Assembly (NCBI GenBank): GCA_903915535.1
Contig: CAIWTJ010000043.1
Location: 62,001 to 126,000, forward strand
Direction of reading: 5' to 3'
Length of the DNA: 64,000 bases
From: Enhydrobacter aerosaccus
Lineage (GTDB): Bacteria > Pseudomonadota > Alphaproteobacteria > Reyranellales > Reyranellaceae
Part shown: positions 29,293 through 38,178 of the stretch, one piece after another
Layout: the number at the start of each line of letters is the position of its first letter
Numbering within the stretch: position 1 is the stretch's first letter
Program-made: the position numbers and the translations under genes
Notes under the pieces: model-generated
Databases searched by the model: none
What the model was told of the DNA's origin: nothing
The model's input: only the letters and a program-made list of their open reading frames with translations

Positions 29293-29738
29293 GAAGGGTT
29301 CTTTTTCGCGCATTTGTCGTTCTGCTCCTGCTGGCGCCGTTCGCGCCGGCCGAAGCGCAATGGGTCTTCGTGGCGCGCAAGGCCGCCCAGCGCATCCATC
29401 ACATGGCGATCGAGAACGAACAGGCGGGCGGCCCGCGGCGCGAGTTCGTGACGGTCATCCTCGAGGCGCCGGCCGATCGCGTCTATGCGACAGTGCTCGA
29501 CACCGTGCGCGCCAATCCCGCGCTTCGCCTGGTGATGAACGACCCGGGCGCGCGCCGTCTGCAGGTGGCCGAGGGCGATCGTATCGGCACCGTCAATGTC
29601 GCCGAGCTGAACGACGGGGTGGCGCAGCTGATGATCGCCGGCACCTCGCCCGCCAACGAGCCGCCGGCCGCCTCGCGCGTGGTCGCGACGGTCAAGCGCA
29701 TCTGCGAGCAGATGAACAAGCAGTGCACGGTCGAATAG
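29289..29738 (+). CDS. Secreted hypothetical protein
   Basis: 149 aa with N-terminal signal peptide (LFRAFVVLLLLAPFAPAEAQ). Confidence 0.7.
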   Translation: MRRVLFRAFVVLLLLAPFAPAEAQWVFVARKAAQRIHHMAIENEQAGGPRREFVTVILEAPADRVYATVLDTVRANPALRLVMNDPGARRLQVAEGDRIGTVNVAELNDGVAQLMIAGTSPANEPPAASRVVATVKRICEQMNKQCTVE

Positions 29739-29745
29739 GCGAGTC

Positions 29746-31218
29746 ATGGCCCGTCCGATCCGCATCGCCGTTCTTTTCTTCGCCCACGAGACCGTGACGT
29801 TCCTGGCGAACGACACGACGCTCGCCGACTTCACCTATCCCGGCTCGCCTGCGTCCGGCGAAGCGCTGCTCGCGCACGATCCCAAGGGCTACATGGGCGG
29901 CTTCGTGAAGGTGGCGCGCGAGCATGACGGCGTCGAACTGGTCGGCATCGAATCGCCGCTCTGGCCCAAGACCGGCACCGGCTCGGGCTGGATCACGCAG
30001 GAAGCCTACGAGACTTTTCTCGGCAAGATGATCGCCGAGCTGAAGGCCGGCGGAAAATGGGACGGTGTCTATCTCAGCCTGCACGGCGCCATGGGCGTGC
30101 GCGGCGTGCCCAAGCCCGAGGCCGACATTGCGCGCCGCGTCCGCGAGGTGGTGGGGCGAGGGGCGTTCATCGTCGGCACCTTCGATCCGCACGGCAACGA
30201 GGACGAGGAATTCCTGGCCGCCGCCGACATGGCGTTTTGCGTGAAGTATTTCCCGCACTACGACAGCCGCCTGCAGGGCGAGCGCGCGGCCCGCATGCTG
30301 GTGCGCGCGATTCGCGGCGACTACACGCCGGTGACGGTCACACAGAAGGTGCCGATCATCACGCCGACGGTGCTGCAGTGGACCGGCGCTTCGCCCTGGA
30401 TGGACATGGTGCAGCGCGCGATGATCTGGGAAGCGCGCGAGCCCGATGTCTACGTGAACTGCTTCTTCGGTTTCCCCTTCGCCGACGTGCCCGATGTTGG
30501 TCTGACCTTCGAGGTGATGACCAACGGCAATCCCGCGCTCGCGCGCAAGATCGCCGACGACATGGCGCAATGGGCATGGCGCCGGCGCGAGGCGTTGCTG
30601 AACACCGCCAAAGTTCATCTCATTCCGGAAGGCGTGACGCTCGCCAAGCAGGCGATCGCCAAGGGCGCGACGCCGGTCGTGCTGGCCGACCACAGCGACC
30701 GCTCCGGTTCGGCGACCTGGATCCTGCAGGAGGTGATCAGGCAGGACCTGGAGGGCGTGCTGTTCGCCACGATCGCCGACCGCACGGCGATCGAGGCAGT
30801 GAAGGCCAAGGGGCTGAAGGCAGGCGATCCCTTCGACATGGAGGTCGGCGGCCGTGCCGATGAATCGGCGGGTGCGCCGGTCCGGGTGACGGGCAGGATC
30901 ACCGCGGTGGTGCAGGCTGCCGGGCTGACCTGGGTCGGCGTCGCCTTCGGGCGCGGCAATGTTCTGCTGCTGAGCGAATACCTCACGCAAATCATGGACC
31001 CGGCGGACCTGAAATTTCCGATCGACTCCTTCAAGGTCTTCGCCATCAAGAGCCGCGTCCATTTCCGCCGTGGCTTCGACGACTCGGGGTTCGCCAAGAC
31101 GATTTTGCTGGTCGAGCCGGTCGAGCCGTTTCTCGGTACGGTCCGGCTCGACGGATTGCCGTACAAGAATGTCGACCTGAAGAAATTCTACCCCTACGCT
31201 GACGTCCAATTCCCATAG
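29746..31218 (+). CDS. M81 family metallopeptidase (MlrC-like)
   Basis: FFAHETVTF, GVYLSLHGAMGV, GTFDPHGNEDEEF, VVLADHSDRSGSATWILQ. Confidence 0.87.
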   Translation: MARPIRIAVLFFAHETVTFLANDTTLADFTYPGSPASGEALLAHDPKGYMGGFVKVAREHDGVELVGIESPLWPKTGTGSGWITQEAYETFLGKMIAELKAGGKWDGVYLSLHGAMGVRGVPKPEADIARRVREVVGRGAFIVGTFDPHGNEDEEFLAAADMAFCVKYFPHYDSRLQGERAARMLVRAIRGDYTPVTVTQKVPIITPTVLQWTGASPWMDMVQRAMIWEAREPDVYVNCFFGFPFADVPDVGLTFEVMTNGNPALARKIADDMAQWAWRRREALLNTAKVHLIPEGVTLAKQAIAKGATPVVLADHSDRSGSATWILQEVIRQDLEGVLFATIADRTAIEAVKAKGLKAGDPFDMEVGGRADESAGAPVRVTGRITAVVQAAGLTWVGVAFGRGNVLLLSEYLTQIMDPADLKFPIDSFKVFAIKSRVHFRRGFDDSGFAKTILLVEPVEPFLGTVRLDGLPYKNVDLKKFYPYADVQFP

Positions 31219-31235
31219 AGGAACAGGAGGACGCC

Positions 31236-31673
31236 ATGGCCATCGAGATTATGGAGATCCATCACACGGGCGTACGCATCGACACCGGAGCCGAGAAACT
31301 CGATGCGACCAAGGGCTTCTACAAGGACGTGCTGGGCCTGCCGCACGACACCGGCCGGCCGACCATCCCGGGCATTCCCGGCGCCTGGATCAATGTGGGC
31401 GACGTGGGCCAGATCCACCTGATCGGCGGCGAGCAGCCGTCGCCGGTGGCCAAGGGGCCGGGCCAGGATCCGACGCGGCCGCACATCGCTTTCGCGGTGA
31501 AGGACATCGTGGCGACCCGCAAGGAGCTCGACCGCATGGGCATGCAGTACTGGGTGATCGAGGGGCTCACGAGCCCCGACTCGACGCAGGTGTTCATGAA
31601 CGACCCGTGTGGCAACATGGTCGAGTTGCACCAGTTCGACAAATGCCGCTGCCGCGCGAGCAACCGCGCCTGA
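31236..31673 (+). CDS. VOC (glyoxalase/bleomycin resistance) family protein
   Basis: IHHTGVRIDTGAEKLDATKGFYKDVLGLP ... FMNDPCGNMVELHQ. Confidence 0.88.
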   Translation: MAIEIMEIHHTGVRIDTGAEKLDATKGFYKDVLGLPHDTGRPTIPGIPGAWINVGDVGQIHLIGGEQPSPVAKGPGQDPTRPHIAFAVKDIVATRKELDRMGMQYWVIEGLTSPDSTQVFMNDPCGNMVELHQFDKCRCRASNRA

Positions 31674-31685
31674 GGATTTGAGGCC

Positions 31686-33179
31686 ATGCCCGACACCGCT
31701 CTCCAGACCGAGCAAGCGCACACCACCGAGCATTTCGATGTGCTGATCGTCGGCGCCGGCATCTCCGGCGTCGGCGGCGCCTATCACCTGACCAAGCAGT
31801 GTCCGGGCACGAGCTTCGTGGTGCTCGAGTCACAGGAGAGCTTCGGCGGCACGTGGCTCACGCACAAATATCCCGGCATCCGCTCCGACAGCGATCTCTT
31901 CACCTTCGGCTACCGCTTCAAGCCGTGGACCGGTGCGCCGATCGCCACCGCCGAGGAGATCCTCTCCTACATGGGCGAGGTGATCGAGGAGAACGATCTC
32001 GGCCGCCACATCCGCTACGGGCACAGCATCGCCTCGGCGCGCTGGTCGGGCTCGGACAATCGCTGGACGATCGAGGGCACGTGCAACGGGCGGCCGTTCC
32101 GTCTCACCGCCAACTTCCTGTGGATGTGCCAGGGCTACTATCGCCACTCCGAGGGCTACACGCCCGAGTGGCCGGGCATGGCGGACTTCAAGGGCCGCAT
32201 CGTCCATCCGCAAACCTGGCCGACCGATATCGATCTTGCGAACAAGAAAGTCGTCGTGATCGGCTCGGGCGCCACCGCGGCAACGCTGGTGCCCAACATC
32301 GCGGACAAGTGCCAGCACGTCACCATGCTGCAGCGGACGCCCACCTTCTTCCGTGCCGCGCGCAACGCCGACGATCTCGCCGACACGCTGCGCAAGCTCG
32401 AAGTCGACGAGGCGTGGATCCACGAGATCGTGCGCCGCAAGATCCTGCACGACCAGGATGTCTTCACGCGCCGGTCCTTCTCCGAGCCGGAGAAGGTGAA
32501 GCAGGAGCTTCTGGCGGGCGTGCGCGCCCATCTCGGCCCCGACTACGACATGGACACGCACTTCACGCCGTCTTACCGGCCGTGGCGCCAGCGCATCGCC
32601 TTCGTGCCCGACGGCGACCTGTTCAAGGGCATCCGCTCGGGCAAGGCCTCGGTCGTCACCGACGAGATCGAGCGCTTCACGCCCGACGGCATCCTGCTGA
32701 AGTCCGGGAAGGAGCTCGAGGCCGACATCGTCGTCACGGCGACCGGCTTCCATCTCAACGTGCTGGGCGACATCGCCTTCGAGATCGACGGTAAGCCGCT
32801 CGATTTCGCGAACACCGTGACCTATCGCGGCATGATGTTCACCGGCGTGCCCAACATGGTCTGGGTGTTCGGCTATTTCCGGGCGAGCTGGACCTTGCGG
32901 GCCGACCTCGTGGGCGACTTCGTCTGCCGCCTGCTCAACCACATGGGCGCAAGACAGGCGCATCGCGTCGAGGTGGCGCTGCGTCCCGAAGACAAGGACA
33001 TGAAACTGCTGCCGTGGATCGATCCGGAGAACTTCAATCCGGGCTACCTGATGCGCGGCATCCACCTGCTGCCCAAGCGCGGCGACAAGCGCGACTGGCA
33101 GCACACCCAGGATTACTGGGGCGAGAAGAACGAGTTCCCCGCGATCGATCTCGATGACAGGGCCTTCGTTTACGGCTGA
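31686..33179 (+). CDS. Flavin-dependent monooxygenase (FMO/Baeyer-Villiger type)
   Basis: VLIVGAGISGVGGAYHL, SFGGTWLTHKYPGIRSDSDLFTFGYRFKPW, VVVIGSGATAATLVPNIA. Confidence 0.9.
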   Translation: MPDTALQTEQAHTTEHFDVLIVGAGISGVGGAYHLTKQCPGTSFVVLESQESFGGTWLTHKYPGIRSDSDLFTFGYRFKPWTGAPIATAEEILSYMGEVIEENDLGRHIRYGHSIASARWSGSDNRWTIEGTCNGRPFRLTANFLWMCQGYYRHSEGYTPEWPGMADFKGRIVHPQTWPTDIDLANKKVVVIGSGATAATLVPNIADKCQHVTMLQRTPTFFRAARNADDLADTLRKLEVDEAWIHEIVRRKILHDQDVFTRRSFSEPEKVKQELLAGVRAHLGPDYDMDTHFTPSYRPWRQRIAFVPDGDLFKGIRSGKASVVTDEIERFTPDGILLKSGKELEADIVVTATGFHLNVLGDIAFEIDGKPLDFANTVTYRGMMFTGVPNMVWVFGYFRASWTLRADLVGDFVCRLLNHMGARQAHRVEVALRPEDKDMKLLPWIDPENFNPGYLMRGIHLLPKRGDKRDWQHTQDYWGEKNEFPAIDLDDRAFVYG

Positions 33180-33281
33180 ATCGGGGCACTGCGAAACCGA
33201 CGAAACATTTTTGCCGCGCCGCAAAATAGCGAGGACATAGGTCGAACCTATGATCGGCTCTCCGATCATGGAGGGTTCACA

Positions 33282-33431
33282 ATGGTTCAAGTTGCCGGCG
33301 GTTCCGCCTTCTGTGGCGCGGCCACCGCGTTCCTCTGCATGGGCGATCCGATCCTCGCCCTGCTGGGCGGGATTTGCGCGTTGGCCTGGACGGCGACGAC
33401 CTCGGAGTTGCGCACTGGGCGCCACTTCTGA
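33282..33431 (+). CDS. Unlisted 49-aa hydrophobic small protein
   Basis: ATG at 33282, SD GGAGGG at 33270-33275 with 6-nt spacing; translates MVQVAGGSAFCGAATAFLCMGDPILALLGGICALAWTATTSELRTGRHF*. Confidence 0.5.
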   Translation: MVQVAGGSAFCGAATAFLCMGDPILALLGGICALAWTATTSELRTGRHF

Positions 33432-34871
33432 TCAGTCGTCGGCGGCGGCACTCTGCGGGGCGCGAGGCGGCCATATCGGCTGATGATGGCCGAGCGGCAC
33501 CGAGGGCCGCGCCCAGTAGGCGGGCGTCTTCGACAGCTGAGCGACGGGCGCCAGGTGACGCAGCGGTCCGGACGGCGTCTGGCTGGTCGTCGACCAGCGC
33601 TCGATCTCATCCCTGGTGAACTCCGCGGGGATCTCCTTGAGCGATGCCGCAGGCACCTCGCCGAGGTCGACCAGCCACTTGCCGACCTGGGCAAGCGAGA
33701 TGCGCACAAGCCAGCTGCCGCCCTCGGTCGCACGGCGCGCCAGGGCGACCATCGCGCCGAACGCCATCAGGTAGCCGGTGCAGTAGTCGATCGCCGACAG
33801 CGGATAGAATTGCGGACCGGGCTCCTTGCCCGGGAACAACTCGCCCTGGCGCAGGGTCATGCCGCTCACCGCCTGCACGACGGTGTCGAAGCCGCGCCGG
33901 TTCGCCCACGGCCCGATGTGACCGAACGCCGAGAGCGAGACACAGACGAGGCCGGGCCGGAGCTTCACCAGCTCCTCGGGCGAGAGGCCGCGCGCGCCGA
34001 GACTGCCCGGACGATAGCCCTGCGAGAACACGTCGGCGTCGCGGATCAGGCCGCGCAGGGTCTCGAACTGGGCAGGCTGGCGCATGTCGAGCTGGGCGTT
34101 CAGCTTGCCGTGGCCGGTGTCCCATTCCTGGTAGCCGAGGTTGGGCAGATGGGCAGCACTGATCTTCATCACGTCGGCGCCGTGTTCGGCGAGCGTGCGG
34201 GCGCAGGTCGGGCCCGCGAGCACGCGCGTGATGTCGACGACGCGAATGCCCGACAGAGGGCGGTCGCCCGCCGGCAGCGGCTCGGGCTTGCTGTCGCCGA
34301 TCCTGAGGATCTCCAGCAGCGGCAGGCCTGCCACCGCGATGCCCTGCGGGTGGCGCTTCCATTCCTCGTGCGTGCGCACCATGCCGCCCGCGCCCTTGTT
34401 GGCGATGATGGCCTCTTCGAGGTCGGCGGCGGTCCAGTTCAGAACCGCCTTGGCCACGGCGTCGCGATCCTCCGGCACGCCCAGCACCTTCAGCGCCACC
34501 GCGCGGTGATTGGGGAAGTTGCAATGGAGGTAGCTCCAGCGCCCGTCCTTGGTCGGATAGAAGCCCATGATGCCGTTGCGCGCGGGCGAGAGCGCGCCGT
34601 CGCCCAGCTTCATGTAGTGACCGCTGCGCATCGCGGCGCCCGCATGGCGCACGTCGACGCTGACGGTCTGCCGTGGCCCGCCGCGCACTTCCCAGAGATG
34701 CGCCGCCGCCAGTCCCGCCGCCGCGATCGTAGCCGCACCCGCGTCGCCCACATGCAGCGCCGTGCGCATCATCGGATCGCCCGTACCCTTGAATGTCACG
34801 TCGGCGGAAACATCGCGCGACCAACCAGCGTGCGGCAGGATTGTCTTCAGGGCATCGAGCGGCTTGGTCAT
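33432..34871 (-). CDS. CaiB/BaiF (family III) CoA-transferase
   Basis: GIRVVDITRVLAGPTCARTLAEHGADVMKI; GLSPEELVKLRPGLVCVSLSAFG. Confidence 0.9.
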   Translation of the reverse strand: MTKPLDALKTILPHAGWSRDVSADVTFKGTGDPMMRTALHVGDAGAATIAAAGLAAAHLWEVRGGPRQTVSVDVRHAGAAMRSGHYMKLGDGALSPARNGIMGFYPTKDGRWSYLHCNFPNHRAVALKVLGVPEDRDAVAKAVLNWTAADLEEAIIANKGAGGMVRTHEEWKRHPQGIAVAGLPLLEILRIGDSKPEPLPAGDRPLSGIRVVDITRVLAGPTCARTLAEHGADVMKISAAHLPNLGYQEWDTGHGKLNAQLDMRQPAQFETLRGLIRDADVFSQGYRPGSLGARGLSPEELVKLRPGLVCVSLSAFGHIGPWANRRGFDTVVQAVSGMTLRQGELFPGKEPGPQFYPLSAIDYCTGYLMAFGAMVALARRATEGGSWLVRISLAQVGKWLVDLGEVPAASLKEIPAEFTRDEIERWSTTSQTPSGPLRHLAPVAQLSKTPAYWARPSVPLGHHQPIWPPRAPQSAAADD

Positions 34872-34875
34872 GGTC

Positions 34876-35439
34876 CTACCCCACCGCCGCCTTCATCAGC
34901 GCGACCGCCTCGGGCTTGTCCCAGTCGGCGTCGCCCACCATGCGGCCGATCTCGCGGCCTTGGGCATCGATCAGGATCGAGGTCGGCAGCACGGAGACGT
35001 CGAGCGCCTGCTGCACTTTCTTGCCCTTGTCGAAATAGATGCCGAGGTTGGCGAGGTCCTTGTCCTTGTAAAAAGGTGCGACCTTGGGCCGGGACGCGCC
35101 GTCGAGCGAGAGCGGCACGATCGCGAACTTGTCCTTGCCCATCTCGCCCTGCAGCCTGTTGAGGCTCGGCATCTCCTTCACGCAGGGTGCGCACCAGGTC
35201 GCCCAGAAGTTCAGCAGCACGACCTTGCCCTTGTAGTCGGCGAGGCCGAGCGGCTTGTCGTCGGCATCGGTGAAGCCGATCTCGGGCAGCGCCTTGGGCG
35301 CGGCCGCCAGCTCGAACTTCGCCAGCGTGCCCTTAAGAAGGTCGGGGCCGACATTAGCGAAAGCGGGGGTGGCGAAGGCGGAAAGAACGCCTACGAAGAG
35401 GCTGCGACGAGAGAGGAAATATGGAGCGGGATGTGTCAT
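34876..35439 (-). CDS. TlpA-family thiol:disulfide oxidoreductase
   Basis: VVLLNFWATWCAPCVKEMPSLNRLQ (WCAPC active site), N-terminal signal. Confidence 0.92.
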   Translation of the reverse strand: MTHPAPYFLSRRSLFVGVLSAFATPAFANVGPDLLKGTLAKFELAAAPKALPEIGFTDADDKPLGLADYKGKVVLLNFWATWCAPCVKEMPSLNRLQGEMGKDKFAIVPLSLDGASRPKVAPFYKDKDLANLGIYFDKGKKVQQALDVSVLPTSILIDAQGREIGRMVGDADWDKPEAVALMKAAVG

Positions 35440-35475
35440 AAGCCCACGTTCCTAAAGGATAAGTGACGTCAATTC

Positions 35476-36897
35476 ATGGCACGAAAGAACACGACTGCGC
35501 GAGCAGCAAAGAAGAACGGCTCCAACACGATGTGGGGCGGCCGCTACAAGCTGGGTCCGTCCGAGATCATGGAGAAGATCAACGCCTCCATCGGTTTCGA
35601 CAAGCGCCTGTATGCGCAGGATATCGCCGGCTCGCTTGCGCATGCCGAAATGCTGGTGGCGCGCGGCATCCTGACGGCAAAGGATGGCGCGGCAATCAAG
35701 CGCGGCCTGAAGCAGGTGCAGGGCGAAATCGAATCCGGCCGCTTCAAGTTCTCGACCAAGCTCGAGGACATCCATTTCAACGTCGAGGCGCGCCTCACCG
35801 ACCTGATCGGTCCGGCCGGCGGGCGCCTGCACACCGGCCGTTCACGCAACGACCAGATCGCCCTCGATGTGCGCCTGTGGGTGCGCGACACGATCGACAA
35901 GATCGAGGCGATGCTGCGCGATCTGCAGGACGCGCTGATCAAGCGCGCCGAACAGTATTCAGCCACGATCATGCCGGGCTTCACGCATCTGCAGACGGCG
36001 CAGCCGATCACCTTCGGCCATCACCTGCTGGCCTATGTCGAGATGTTCGGCCGCGACCGCAGCCGCTTCGCCGACTGCCGCGCGCGCCTGAACGAATCGC
36101 CGTTGGGCGCCGCCGCCCTCGCGGGCACGCCGCATCCGATCGACCGGCATCGCACGGCCAAGGCGCTGGGCTTCGACGGGCCGATGGCCAACTCGCTCGA
36201 TGCCGTGTCCGACCGCGACTATGTGATCGAGTTCATTGCCGCCGCCTCGATCACGGGCGTGCATCTGTCGCGCCTCGCGGAAGAGATCGTGATCTGGTGC
36301 TCCGCCCCGTTCCGCTTCATCTCGCTGTCGGATGCCTTCACCACCGGCAGCTCGATCATGCCGCAGAAGCGCAATCCTGACGCGGCCGAACTCACGCGCG
36401 CCAAGGTCGGCCGCATCATGGGAGCCTTCGTGGCCCTCTGCACCATCCTGAAGGGCCTGCCGCTCACCTACGGCAAGGACATGCAGGAGGACAAGGAGCC
36501 GCTGTTCGACGCCGCCGATTCGCTCGAGCTCGGCATCGCGGCCATGGCCGGCATGATCCGCGACCTCAAGGCCAATCCGGTGCGCATGCGGGCGGTGGCC
36601 TCGGCCGATTACTCGGTCGCGACCGATCTCGCCGACTGGCTGGTACGCAAGGTCGGCCTGCCGTTCCGCCAGGCCCATCACGTGACCGGCAGGCTGGTCG
36701 GCATCGCGTCCGACAAGGGCGTCGACCTCGACAAACTCTCGCTCGCGGAGATGCAGGCCGTCGAGCCCGCGATCGACCGCAGCGTCTTCAAGGTGCTGAC
36801 CGTGGAAGCGTCCGTCGCCGCGCGGAAAAGCTTCGGCGGCACCGCGCCGGCCAACGTCGCGCGCGCCGTCCAGGAAGCGCGCAAGAGGTTCCTGTGA
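35476..36897 (+). CDS. argH: Argininosuccinate lyase
   Basis: [52 protein letters not shown]. Confidence 0.95.
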   Translation: MARKNTTARAAKKNGSNTMWGGRYKLGPSEIMEKINASIGFDKRLYAQDIAGSLAHAEMLVARGILTAKDGAAIKRGLKQVQGEIESGRFKFSTKLEDIHFNVEARLTDLIGPAGGRLHTGRSRNDQIALDVRLWVRDTIDKIEAMLRDLQDALIKRAEQYSATIMPGFTHLQTAQPITFGHHLLAYVEMFGRDRSRFADCRARLNESPLGAAALAGTPHPIDRHRTAKALGFDGPMANSLDAVSDRDYVIEFIAAASITGVHLSRLAEEIVIWCSAPFRFISLSDAFTTGSSIMPQKRNPDAAELTRAKVGRIMGAFVALCTILKGLPLTYGKDMQEDKEPLFDAADSLELGIAAMAGMIRDLKANPVRMRAVASADYSVATDLADWLVRKVGLPFRQAHHVTGRLVGIASDKGVDLDKLSLAEMQAVEPAIDRSVFKVLTVEASVAARKSFGGTAPANVARAVQEARKRFL

Positions 36898-38168
36898 ACT
36901 ACTTCGCCTACAAGAAGGGCGACATGCATGCCGAAGGCGTGGCGCTCAAGACGATTGCCGAACAGGTCGGCACGCCGTTCTATTGCTATTCGGCAGGTGC
37001 CTTGCGGGCCGCGATGGGCGAATTCAACCGCGGCATGAAGGGCATGAACGCGAGCGTGTGCTACGCGATGAAGGCCAATTCGAGCCTCGCCGTCATCAAG
37101 ACCTTCGCCGAGATGGGCGCCGGCGCGGACATCGTCTCCGAGGGCGAGATGAGACGGGCGCTGGCGGCGGGCGTTCCGGCGAACCGCATCGTCTATTCGG
37201 GTGTCGGCAAGAAGCCCGCCGAGCTGATGGCGGCGCTGCAGGCCGGGGTGGGCCAGATCAATGTCGAGAGCGTGGCCGAGCTCGAGACGCTCAACGCCGT
37301 CGCGGGCCAGCTCGGCGTGAAGGCGGCCATCACCATCCGCGTCAATCCCGACGTCGACGCCAAGACCCACGCCAAGATCACGACCGGCAAGAAGGGCAAC
37401 AAGTTCGGCATCGACATCGACCTCGCGCGCGAGGCCTTCGCCATCGCGGGCAAGCTGCCGCACCTCAATGTCGTAGGCGTGGCCATGCATATCGGCTCGC
37501 AGCTCACGACGCTGTCGCCCTACCAGCGCTCGATCCGGAAGGTGGCGAAGTTCATCGCCCAGCTGCGTTCGGACGGTCACAGGATCGACCGCTTCGACGT
37601 CGGCGGCGGTCTCGGCATCGTCTACAAGAAGGAGAAGCCGCCTTCGATCACCGACTTCCTCGCCATCGTGAAGAAGGAGACCAAGGGCCTCGACTGCGAG
37701 CTCACCTTCGAGCCCGGCCGGCGGCTGGTAGGGGAGGCGGGCGTGCTGGTGGGCGAGGTCATCCTGGTGAAGCCGGGTGCCTCCAAGACCTTCGTGATCG
37801 TGGACGCCGCGATGAACGATCTCATCCGTCCGACACTGTACGATGCCTGGCACGACATCGTCCCGGTGCGCCAACCCCGCCCCGGTGCGGCCACGATCCG
37901 CTGCGACATTGTCGGCCCGATCTGCGAATCGGGGGATTATCTGGCACAAAACCGTGATTTGCCGCGGCTTTCGGCCGGCGATCTCGTCATGGTACGCTCG
38001 GCAGGTGCCTACGGGGCGGTGATGGGGTCGACCTACAACACCCGTCCGCTGGCGCCGGAAGTGATGGTCGATGGCACGCGATTTGCGGTCACCCGCCCAA
38101 GGCCATCGATAGACGATATGCTCGCCGCCGAGCGCTTCCCATCGTGGATGGAGCGCCCGAAGCCCTAG
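36894..38168 (+). CDS. lysA: Diaminopimelate decarboxylase
   Basis: [55 protein letters not shown]-type overlap with argH. Confidence 0.95.
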   Translation: MNYFAYKKGDMHAEGVALKTIAEQVGTPFYCYSAGALRAAMGEFNRGMKGMNASVCYAMKANSSLAVIKTFAEMGAGADIVSEGEMRRALAAGVPANRIVYSGVGKKPAELMAALQAGVGQINVESVAELETLNAVAGQLGVKAAITIRVNPDVDAKTHAKITTGKKGNKFGIDIDLAREAFAIAGKLPHLNVVGVAMHIGSQLTTLSPYQRSIRKVAKFIAQLRSDGHRIDRFDVGGGLGIVYKKEKPPSITDFLAIVKKETKGLDCELTFEPGRRLVGEAGVLVGEVILVKPGASKTFVIVDAAMNDLIRPTLYDAWHDIVPVRQPRPGAATIRCDIVGPICESGDYLAQNRDLPRLSAGDLVMVRSAGAYGAVMGSTYNTRPLAPEVMVDGTRFAVTRPRPSIDDMLAAERFPSWMERPKP

Positions 38169-38178
38169 AAAGGATGCG

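Noticed and set aside
29746-31218. Microcystin degradation (mlr) cluster
   Set aside because: Only an mlrC-like gene; no mlrA, mlrB or mlrD in the window.
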